Part shown: in pieces, positions 6,454 to 12,134 of the stretch
Layout of the letters: every line of letters begins with the position of its first letter
How positions within the stretch are numbered: the first letter of the stretch is position 1
NCBI GenBank assembly: GCA_945870115.1
Contig: CAMBRH010000085.1
Coordinates: forward strand, 1 to 12,134
Direction of reading: 5' to 3'
Length of the DNA: 12,134 nucleotides
Source of the DNA: Chitinophaga pinensis
GTDB lineage: Bacteria > Bacteroidota > Bacteroidia > Flavobacteriales_D > Crocinitomicaceae
Made by a program: the position numbers and the translations under genes
The notes under the pieces: generated by a model
Told to the model about the DNA's origin: nothing
Database searches by the model: none
The model's input: only the letters and a program-made list of their open reading frames with translations

Positions 6454-7452
6454 ATGATAAAACAAAAAAAAATAGCGGTAATTGGCGGAGGAAGTTGGGC
6501 AACAGCTTTAGTTAAAATTTTGACACATAATTTAGACTGTGTCAATTGGTGGATGCGCTCAAGTGAAGCAGTTGAACACATAACTAAGTTTAAACATAAT
6601 CCAAAATATTTACAGTCAGTTGAATTTGATTTAAACAAATTGGAAATATCTACTGATTTAGAAGCAATGATTAAGCCAGCAGATATCGTAATTATTGCTA
6701 CCCCTTCTGCTTTTTTATATTCTTTATTTGATAATATTTCTCCAAAATTATTTGAAGGGAAGGTTGTTTTTTCAGCTGTCAAAGGAATTATTCCAGAACA
6801 CAATGCAATTCCTGCTCGTTTTATTCATAAATCTTTAGGAGTTCCCTACAGTAAAATTGGAATTATTTGTGGTCCTTGTCATGCGGAAGAAGTTGCCTTA
6901 GAGCGCCTTTCTTATTTAACTATTGCTTGTCAAGACGATAGAGTTGCTCAAAACATGGCAGATATTCTTGCTTGTCGCTTTATTAAAACAACTATTTCGG
7001 ATGATTTATTCGGAACAGAATTATCCGCAGTTTTAAAAAATGTATATGCAATTGCTTCTGGAATTTGCGCAGGTTTAGGATATGGAGATAATTTTCAATC
7101 GGTTTTAATTGCAAATGCGATTCAGGAAATTGAAAATTTCATTGATGAGGTAAGCCCAATTCACCGTGATGTTAAATCAAGTGCATATCTTGGCGATTTA
7201 TTGGTTACTGCTTATTCAAAGTTTTCTAGAAATAGAACTTTTGGATACATGATAGGAAAAGGATATTCTGTAAAAACAGCCCAATTAGAAATGGATATGA
7301 TTGCTGAAGGATATTACGCAGTAAAATGTGTTATGGAAATCAACAAAAAATTTCAAGTAGAAATTCCAATTGTTGAGGCGGTTTACAATATTTTATACGA
7401 AAGAATTTCGCCGGTAATAGAAATGCGAATTTTGACTGATAAATTAATTTAA
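6454..7452 (+). CDS. gpsA: NAD(P)-dependent glycerol-3-phosphate dehydrogenase
   Basis: Reduces dihydroxyacetone phosphate to sn-glycerol 3-phosphate for phospholipid synthesis, in the cytoplasm. Seen in the 332 residues: the Rossmann nucleotide-binding motif IAVIGGGSWATAL (7-19), FSAVKGI (106-112, Lys110), CGPCHAEEVA (139-148), the catalytic lysine region AVLKNVYAIASGICAGLG (192-209, Lys195), and the substrate-binding stretches GDLLVTAYSKFSRNRTFG (247-264). The nucleotide motif is GGGSWA, where most bacteria have GAGAWG; as far as I recall this variant is common in Bacteroidetes. The reading frame opens 12 bases earlier at a TTG, but that lies in the promoter, so ATG 6454 is chosen. The start sits 59 bp after the rplY terminator. 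The lipoprotein gene follows after 22 bp, possibly in the same transcript. Confidence 0.95.
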   Translation: MIKQKKIAVIGGGSWATALVKILTHNLDCVNWWMRSSEAVEHITKFKHNPKYLQSVEFDLNKLEISTDLEAMIKPADIVIIATPSAFLYSLFDNISPKLFEGKVVFSAVKGIIPEHNAIPARFIHKSLGVPYSKIGIICGPCHAEEVALERLSYLTIACQDDRVAQNMADILACRFIKTTISDDLFGTELSAVLKNVYAIASGICAGLGYGDNFQSVLIANAIQEIENFIDEVSPIHRDVKSSAYLGDLLVTAYSKFSRNRTFGYMIGKGYSVKTAQLEMDMIAEGYYAVKCVMEINKKFQVEIPIVEAVYNILYERISPVIEMRILTDKLI

Positions 7453-7474
7453 AAGTTTATTTAATTTTAGTTTT

Positions 7475-7990
7475 ATGACAAAATTCGTCCTTTCAATTGC
7501 AATTATTTTCTTTGCAGTTATTTCTTGTTCAAATACAAATTCAGAGGAAAAATCATTTTTAAAAATTAAAAATAAGATTACCGATGCAAAGGATGAGATT
7601 TTAATCGAGATCGTTGGAATTTATGAAGTAGAATCTGAAAGTGCAATCAAGGAAGGGTGTGATTTGAAAGTTGAAATTACAAAAGTAAAATCAACATATT
7701 ATTATACTTTGACATCCGCAATTAGAGAAAAAAGTGCAGAATTAAGCGTTGATAAAATTGAAAATTCGGACGAATTAGCTTTAATTTTAAATGAAATTCA
7801 ATGGTCGGAATATAAAGGAGATATCAGTAATGAAAAAGAGTCTAAGGAAAAAGAACTAAAAATTCCTGTTGGAATAAACGCCACTTTTTTAAATAATGAA
7901 ATTATCATTCAAAATTATGGAAACGATATGAATTATTATGTACAATTAGGTGAATGTTCTGAAAAATACATTCGCTTAGTTAGAAAATAA
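7475..7990 (+). CDS. Hypothetical lipoprotein
   Basis: I do not recognise a function. The 171-residue protein begins with a lipoprotein signal peptide: a basic start, a hydrophobic stretch and the lipobox VISC, with lipidation expected on Cys18. The mature part (about 150 residues) has two cysteines (62 and 161), a lysine/glutamate-rich segment (119-129), and a distinctive C-terminus with IIIQNYGNDMNYYVQLGEC and KYIRLV. I have a recollection of similar QNYGNxMNYY...GEC...KYIxLV endings in uncharacterised Bacteroidetes proteins, so this is probably a conserved family. The predicted beta-rich character of the tail is inference. It starts 22 bp after gpsA; a TAATTTTA element (7462-7469) could be a weak -7 box of its own. 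Its stop lies 1 bp from the stop of the convergent minus-strand gene. Confidence 0.72.
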   Translation: MTKFVLSIAIIFFAVISCSNTNSEEKSFLKIKNKITDAKDEILIEIVGIYEVESESAIKEGCDLKVEITKVKSTYYYTLTSAIREKSAELSVDKIENSDELALILNEIQWSEYKGDISNEKESKEKELKIPVGINATFLNNEIIIQNYGNDMNYYVQLGECSEKYIRLVRK

Positions 7991-7991
7991 T

Positions 7992-8366
7992 TTACTTTTT
8001 CTTAAACAAAGATTTCTCAATATTTTCTTTCACCCTATATTTTACAATTCTTTCAATCAATTCATAAGGAATTTCCTCTTTTAATTGAAATTGGACTGCG
8101 CCTTTTGATCTTTTGTAGGGTTTTAAATCCTCGTCAAAAAATGCTAAAGAACTTCCTGTTGGATATAAACCCAAGTGTTTTTCATAAATTGCAAAATACA
8201 GCAATGCACCATAAAATTTATACGCAGGCATTTGATATGAAATCAATTCTGTTGCGTCGGGAGCATTTTTTAGAATAATTTTTCGAATATTATTTAGGAT
8301 TTCTTGACGAGAATCATCAAAATTACCAATATAATCGTCCACATTTTTAAAAGAATTTTTTTCCAT
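7992..8366 (-). CDS. DUF1801 / YdhG-type (iron chaperone-like) protein
   Basis: A small cytoplasmic protein of 124 residues, full length for the family. Recognisable features are an N-terminal helix region with DDYIGNFDDSRQEILNNIR (10-28), the ELISYQMPAYKFYG stretch (40-53), a KHLGLYPT motif (63-70) and YKRSKGAVQFQL (84-95). These fit DUF1801 (YdhG), which has a frataxin/CyaY-like fold; database entries often carry the name 'iron chaperone'. No iron-binding activity can be read from this sequence, so that name should be treated with caution. The start lies 6 bp after the stop of the SRPBCC gene upstream on the same strand, so both form a two-gene operon. It converges tail-to-tail on the lipoprotein gene with no room for a separate terminator. 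Confidence 0.8.
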   Translation of the reverse strand: MEKNSFKNVDDYIGNFDDSRQEILNNIRKIILKNAPDATELISYQMPAYKFYGALLYFAIYEKHLGLYPTGSSLAFFDEDLKPYKRSKGAVQFQLKEEIPYELIERIVKYRVKENIEKSLFKKK

Positions 8367-8372
8367 TTAGAA

Positions 8373-8915
8373 TTATTTTTCTTCTAAAATAACTTTAAGA
8401 TTTTCCAAACTAACTTCTAAATCTTTACCCAATAATTTTTCCATGTTTAAAATTAAGAGCATGAAATTCATAGGATAATTCATTTTACTGTCCATTCCCC
8501 AAATTACTTTCGTTCGATTTTCAGAATTTGATTCAAGCATAAATGGTGTTTTTGCCAGTCCTTTAAAAGGTTTCTCAAAACGAACTTCAACATCAATTAG
8601 TTTATTTGTTTCAAGACTTTTGATTTCTTGTTCGCCTTTTCCAGCGTTTTTATTTAAACTATCCCATGCGTAAATAAAACCTACATTTCCGTCTGTTCCT
8701 GTCAAAGTAGTTTTCATAGTAGGATCAGTCATTACCCATTTACTGAATTTTTCTTGGTTTACAAGGTGTCTTAAATAATCATAAACTTCGCTAATTGGTT
8801 TTTCAATGTTAATTTCTCGGCGAATGGAATAATCTTTTTTAGCGAAAAGAGCAATTATTAAAACCAAGGCAATAATTCCAAAAATGATTCCTAAGATTAA
8901 AAGTAAAATATACAT
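8373..8915 (-). CDS. Membrane-anchored SRPBCC-domain protein
   Basis: A 180-residue protein with one N-terminal membrane helix (about 2-24) followed by a basic AKK, which suggests the N-terminus anchors the rest. From about residue 28 to the end it resembles the SRPBCC (START/Bet v1-like, polyketide cyclase-like) fold. It opens with a beta strand SIRREINIEKP and the helix ISEVYDYLRHLVNQEKFSKWV, and continues with the beta strands of the DGNVGFIYAWDS and KVIWGMDSKM regions. It ends in a long amphipathic helix, KLLGKDLEVSLENLKVILE. The fold binds hydrophobic ligands in other proteins; no ligand can be assigned here. The side of the membrane on which the domain lies is uncertain. It is the first gene of an operon with the DUF1801 gene and is divergent from the export operon. 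A -7-type promoter lies upstream at 8952-8959. Confidence 0.8.
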   Translation of the reverse strand: MYILLLILGIIFGIIALVLIIALFAKKDYSIRREINIEKPISEVYDYLRHLVNQEKFSKWVMTDPTMKTTLTGTDGNVGFIYAWDSLNKNAGKGEQEIKSLETNKLIDVEVRFEKPFKGLAKTPFMLESNSENRTKVIWGMDSKMNYPMNFMLLILNMEKLLGKDLEVSLENLKVILEEK

Positions 8916-8951
8916 AATTTATTTTTTTTGAGTGAGGATAAATATTTGTTT

Positions 8952-8985
8952 CAAATATAAAAAAATAATTTATATAATTTACAGA
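8952..8985 (-). promoter_or_regulatory. Candidate promoter of the SRPBCC-DUF1801 operon
   Basis: A perfect -7 element TATATTTG is read on the minus strand at 8959-8952. A weak -33-like TCTG lies about 22 bp upstream (8985-8982). The expected leader is about 30 bases before the ATG at 8915. The -33 region overlaps the inverted repeat arm at 8977-8983. Confidence 0.5.
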
Positions 8986-9000
8986 TTATGACTTTTGTCA

Positions 9001-9031
9001 TTTTGTAAATCCGTTCGTTTTTGTAAATTTA
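9001..9031 (+). promoter_or_regulatory. Candidate promoter of the ABC export operon
   Basis: A -33 element TTTTG (9001-9005) and a -7-like TAAATTTA (9024-9031, seven of eight consensus positions counting the free ones) are 18 bp apart. The -7 ends only 4 bases before the adaptor ATG, so the transcript would be leaderless or nearly so. A dyad covers the -7 box. Confidence 0.5.
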
Positions 9032-9036
9032 CCAAA
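9019..9036. promoter_or_regulatory. Operator-like dyad over the -7 box of the export operon
   Basis: GTAAATTTAC (9023-9032) is a perfect 10-bp palindrome. It extends to an 18-bp dyad (9019-9036) with a single mismatched pair. Its left half, TTTTGTAAAT, recurs exactly at 9001-9010, 18 bp upstream. Position and symmetry suit a repressor site; no regulator gene is in the window. Confidence 0.4.
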
Positions 9037-10130
9037 TGGAATTGTATTTATTCAAAAGGGTATTTATAGTTGGTTTTTTACTTTCTTTATCCGCTTGCTC
9101 AAAAAAAACAGAGTCTACAAAAGTTAATTTTGGTACGATTACAGAATCTGTATATGCTTCTGGAATTATTAAAAGTCAAGACCAATATCAAGTTTTTGCT
9201 TCCGTCAATGGAATTTTAGAAACAATTTTTATTTCTGAAGGTGATGAAGTAAATAAAAATCAGGTTCTATTCTCTATTTCAAATGAAACCTCCAAATTAT
9301 CAAGGGAAAATGCACAATTACTTGCAAATTTCAATGATTTTGAAGGTAATTCAAGTAAATTAAAGGATTTGAAACTAAACATTGATTTTTCAAAAAATAA
9401 AATGCTTTCAGATTCCATTAATTTTAAGAGACAAAAATCACTTTTTGAACAGAAAATTATTTCGAAATCTCAATTTGAGCAAAGTGAATTACTTTATCAA
9501 AATTCAAAAACACAATATAACAGTGCCTTGATAAAATATAATGATTTGAAAAAACAATTAAACTTTGCAGATCAACAAGCAAAGAGAAATTTGCAGATTT
9601 CAGAAAAATTGGAAAGTGACTTTGTTATTAAAAGCGAATTAAAGGGAAAAGTCTATAGCATTCTCAAGGAAAAAGGGGAAATGGTAAATACACAGACACC
9701 AATCGCAGTTGTTGGACAAGCTTCAGATTTTTTAGTAGAAATGCAAATAGATGAAAATGATATTGTAAGAATAAAAAAAGGTCAAAAAATAATTATCCAT
9801 ATGGATAGTTATAAAGATAAAACGTTTGAAGCTGTTGTTGTAAAAATCAATCCTTTTTTAAATGAACGTTCAAAAACATTTACTGTTGAGGCAAAATTTG
9901 TGAATATGCCAGAAGTTTTGTATCCAAATTTATCCTTGGAAGCCAATATTATTATACTTGAAAAAAATAATACCATGACTATTCCACGGAAATTTTTGAT
10001 TGACAATAATTATGTCATGAAAAAATCAGGAAAAAAAGTCAAGGTGAAAACTGGATTAATGGATTTTGAAAAAGTAGAGATTCTTTCAGGAATTTCAAAA
10101 AATGACTATTTGATTATTCCTGTAGAATGA
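9036..10130 (+). CDS. Periplasmic adaptor subunit (membrane fusion protein), lipoprotein, of ABC exporter
   Basis: HlyD/MacA-type adaptor of 364 residues that should link the inner-membrane pump to an outer-membrane channel. A lipoprotein signal (1-21, lipobox LSAC, Cys21) is followed by the first half of the lipoyl/barrel-sandwich domain (about 49-85, ASVNGILETIFISEGDEVNKNQVLFSI). A coiled-coil hairpin spans about 86-195, with KQKSLF-like RQKSLFEQKIISKSQFEQSE in the turn region. The second lipoyl half follows (about 197-228, SELKGKVYSILKEKGEMVNTQTP), then a beta-barrel (229-306) and a membrane-proximal domain (307-364). The paired G-x-[VI] and 'EGDEV/KGEMV' halves are diagnostic. The last four bases overlap the permease start (ATGA), showing translational coupling. 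The substrate cannot be told. No outer-membrane channel gene is nearby. Confidence 0.9.
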   Translation: MELYLFKRVFIVGFLLSLSACSKKTESTKVNFGTITESVYASGIIKSQDQYQVFASVNGILETIFISEGDEVNKNQVLFSISNETSKLSRENAQLLANFNDFEGNSSKLKDLKLNIDFSKNKMLSDSINFKRQKSLFEQKIISKSQFEQSELLYQNSKTQYNSALIKYNDLKKQLNFADQQAKRNLQISEKLESDFVIKSELKGKVYSILKEKGEMVNTQTPIAVVGQASDFLVEMQIDENDIVRIKKGQKIIIHMDSYKDKTFEAVVVKINPFLNERSKTFTVEAKFVNMPEVLYPNLSLEANIIILEKNNTMTIPRKFLIDNNYVMKKSGKKVKVKTGLMDFEKVEILSGISKNDYLIIPVE

Positions 10131-11386
10131 AATTAGGACTAAAATCAAATATCGCAAAATCATTATTATTAGCGAGGTGGAAACAAACGTTGGTAGCTGC
10201 AATTGGAGTTACATTTAGTATTACTATGTTCATTACTTTACTGAGTTTCATGAATGGCTTGAATGATTTGTTGGATGGATTGATATTAAATAGAACGCCC
10301 CATATTCGACTTTATAACGAGGTGAAACCATCAGAATATCAAGCTGTAAATTTGAATTCAGATTATAAAAACAGTCAAAATTTTATTCACTCAATAAAAC
10401 CTGCCAAGAGTAAAAATGAATTGAGGAATTATGAAGCAATTGTTCAAACATTAAAGAATGACAAAAGAGTTTTGGGTTTTGCACCAAAAATTGTTGCTCA
10501 AGTATTTTATAATGTTGGAGCGACAGATTTAACAGGAGTAATTAACGGGGTCGAACCAGAAGAAGAAAACCGCTTGTTTAAATTTAGTGAATACATTGTT
10601 GAGGGAAATTACATTGATTTGAAAAATATTCCAAATAGCGTTATTTTAGGAAAAGGCTTGGCTCAAAAAATGTTGACTGAAATGGGCGACATTGTTCAAG
10701 TTACGACAGCTCAGGGACAAATTGTACAATTAAAAGTTGTTGGTTTTTTTCAATCTGGTTTGCAAGAATTGGATAAAGTTCAAAGTTATGCTTCTATCAA
10801 AACAACACAAAAATTATTAGGAAAATCAACAAATTATGTAAGTGATTTGCAAATAAAATTAAATGATATGACGATTGCTCCAGCCTTAGCAAAAGAATAT
10901 CAAGCGATTTTTGATGTTGATGCAGAAGATATTCAGACAGCGAATTCACAATTTGAAACTGGGAGTTCTATTCGTACCTTGATTTCTTATGCAGTTGGAA
11001 TAACACTTTTAATTGTTGCTGGTTTTGGAATTTATAACATTTTAAACATGATGATTTTTGAAAAAATGGATTCAATTGCCATATTAAAGGCAACTGGTTT
11101 TTCTGGAAACGATGTAAAATCAATTTTTATACGAATAGCTCTTTCAATTGGATTGGTTGGAGGTTTATTTGGCTTGATATTTGGATTTTTGCTCACCTCG
11201 GTAATTGATCAAATTCCATTTGATACAGCTGCCTTGCCAACAATTGAAACTTTTCCAGTGAGATATGATCCAAAATACTATATAATCGGTGCAATGTTTT
11301 CATTGATTACAACATATTTTGCTGGGTTTTTTCCAGCCAGAAAGGCTAGTAACATTGATCCAGTAATCATCATCCGAGGAAAATAA
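10127..11386 (+). CDS. ABC transporter permease, LolC/E-MacB family
   Basis: Inner-membrane subunit of the exporter, 419 residues. It has one membrane helix near the N-terminus (about 21-43), a large periplasmic domain (about 44-280), and three further helices (about 284-308, 335-358, 383-403): the four-helix type VII ABC layout. The FtsX-type segment NILNMMIFEKMDSIAILKATG (304-323) and the closing PARKASNIDPVIIIRG (403-418) are typical. The N-terminal MNGLNDLLDGLILNRTPHIRLYN and the INGVEPEEE and VILGKGLAQKM stretches resemble LolC/LolE more than MacB. As the only permease here, it would act as a homodimer. It overlaps the adaptor by 4 bases and the ATPase by 1 base (TAATG), so the three proteins are made together. 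The substrate (lipoprotein, peptide, antibiotic or other) is unknown. Confidence 0.9.
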   Translation: MKLGLKSNIAKSLLLARWKQTLVAAIGVTFSITMFITLLSFMNGLNDLLDGLILNRTPHIRLYNEVKPSEYQAVNLNSDYKNSQNFIHSIKPAKSKNELRNYEAIVQTLKNDKRVLGFAPKIVAQVFYNVGATDLTGVINGVEPEEENRLFKFSEYIVEGNYIDLKNIPNSVILGKGLAQKMLTEMGDIVQVTTAQGQIVQLKVVGFFQSGLQELDKVQSYASIKTTQKLLGKSTNYVSDLQIKLNDMTIAPALAKEYQAIFDVDAEDIQTANSQFETGSSIRTLISYAVGITLLIVAGFGIYNILNMMIFEKMDSIAILKATGFSGNDVKSIFIRIALSIGLVGGLFGLIFGFLLTSVIDQIPFDTAALPTIETFPVRYDPKYYIIGAMFSLITTYFAGFFPARKASNIDPVIIIRGK

Positions 11387-12066
11387 TGAAAGAAATTGTA
11401 TTAGAAGCCAGAAATATTTCCAAAGAATTTCATGATCCCGTGACAATTCAAATTTTGAATGATGTAAATTTTAAAATTCATAAAAAGGAATTTGTCTCTG
11501 TAATTGGTAAATCAGGTTGCGGAAAATCAACACTTTTATACATACTTTCAACAATGGATACCGATTACACCGGAGAATTGTTGATTGACGGAATGAGTAT
11601 GAAAAATAAAAAAGAAGCACAACTTGCTTTGATTAGAAATGAAAAAATCGGATTTGTTTTTCAATTTCATTATTTATTGAACGAATTTTCTGTTTTGAGA
11701 AATGTCATGCTTCCAGGATTGAAGTTAAATAAATTTTCTGAGCAAGAAATTGAACAAAGAGCAATAGAAAAATTGCGAATTTTAGGTATAGATAATGAGG
11801 CTCTTAAGAAACCAAATCAACTTTCTGGCGGTCAAAAACAGCGGGTTGCAATCGCGCGTGCATTGATTAATGATCCATTAATTATAATGGGTGATGAGCC
11901 AACAGGAAATTTGGATAAAAAAAATGCGAATATTGTTTTTGATGTTTTCAAAGAATTAGCACACTCATTTAATCAGACACTGTTAATTGTTACACATGAT
12001 CAAGAATTTGCTCAAAATACGGATAGAATTATTGAAATGGAAGATGGGAAAATTATTAAGCAGTAA
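11386..12066 (+). CDS. ABC transporter ATP-binding protein, LolD/MacB type
   Basis: Cytoplasmic ATPase that drives the neighbouring permease; 226 residues, the standard length for LolD-type subunits. All catalytic motifs are intact: Walker A GKSGCGKST (41-49), Q-loop Gln93 in VFQFHYLL, signature LSGGQ (146-150), Walker B LIIMGDEP (165-172) with Glu171, D-loop GNLD (174-177) and switch His204 (VTHD). The FQFHYLLNEFSVLRNVMLP stretch is typical of the LolD/MacB/FtsE-like class. Its ATG shares a base with the permease stop codon. The coding region ends 68 bp before the end of the window. The remaining sequence holds only a weak hairpin (12107-12123) and no clear terminator or further gene. The name lolD is not assigned, because co-occurrence with an adaptor argues against simple lipoprotein release. 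Confidence 0.93.
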   Translation: MKEIVLEARNISKEFHDPVTIQILNDVNFKIHKKEFVSVIGKSGCGKSTLLYILSTMDTDYTGELLIDGMSMKNKKEAQLALIRNEKIGFVFQFHYLLNEFSVLRNVMLPGLKLNKFSEQEIEQRAIEKLRILGIDNEALKKPNQLSGGQKQRVAIARALINDPLIIMGDEPTGNLDKKNANIVFDVFKELAHSFNQTLLIVTHDQEFAQNTDRIIEMEDGKIIKQ

Positions 12067-12134
12067 TTATTTTGGGCTTTTTAATTTTTTTGAAATCAAT
12101 TAATAAGTGAAAGACTTCATTTAATAACCTGTGC

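Noticed and set aside
6267..6803. Long open frame (178 codons) on the minus strand opposite rplY/gpsA
   Set aside because: It lies over the rplY end, a strong terminator and the well-supported gpsA start, and its translation shows no domain or plausible start context.
12107..12123. Hairpin AAGTGAA-AGAC-TTCATTT as a terminator of the export operon
   Set aside because: The stem is only 7 bp, A/T-rich with a G-T pair, and no T run follows.

Overview
The window looks like chromosomal DNA from a Gram-negative member of the Bacteroidetes, order Flavobacteriales. It is strongly AT-rich. Genes lack Shine-Dalgarno sequences and are preceded by A-rich leaders. Several intergenic regions carry the Bacteroidetes-type promoter (-33 TTTG, -7 TAnnTTTG), and one protein ends in a type IX secretion (T9SS) C-terminal sorting domain. 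The L25 protein (MKVAQLSGSLR start) does not look like the Flavobacterium version I remember, so another family of the order, such as Crocinitomicaceae, is possible; this is a weak inference. There are no tRNA or rRNA genes, CRISPR arrays, insertion sequences or phage genes that I can see.

Layout. Positions 63-677 (minus) hold a uridine kinase-like P-loop kinase. Divergent from it are a signal-peptide-bearing thioredoxin-like protein (838-1458) and a large lysyl-endopeptidase-like serine protease (1523-4459). The protease has two tandem cysteine-rich modules and a T9SS tail. A terminator (4481-4514) and a striking pair of tandem palindromes (4524-4571) separate it from a housekeeping block: PRPP synthetase (prs, 4752-5687) and ribosomal protein L25/Ctc (rplY, 5745-6338), closed by a textbook terminator (6357-6395). 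Next come glycerol-3-phosphate dehydrogenase (gpsA, 6454-7452) and an unrecognised lipoprotein (7475-7990).

Two minus-strand genes run tail-to-tail against that lipoprotein: a DUF1801/YdhG-type protein (7992-8366) and a membrane-anchored SRPBCC protein (8373-8915). A 120-bp divergent promoter region with operator-like dyads (8916-9035) leads into a tightly overlapping three-gene ABC export operon: adaptor lipoprotein, LolC/E-MacB-type permease and LolD/MacB-type ATPase (9036-12066). The ends of the window (1-62 and 12067-12134) hold no gene I can support; the last stretch has only a weak hairpin near 12107-12123.

Functionally, udk and prs both concern nucleotide and PRPP metabolism, though they are not in one operon. 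The redoxin and the protease are neighbours on one strand with no terminator between them, and the protease carries 18 cysteines in conserved sets, so a periplasmic thiol-disulfide link is conceivable. The ABC operon encodes a complete inner-membrane export pump plus adaptor, without an outer-membrane channel in the window. Most genes are ordinary. The most unusual non-coding signal is the double palindrome upstream of prs; the most unusual protein is the Lys-C-like T9SS protease.
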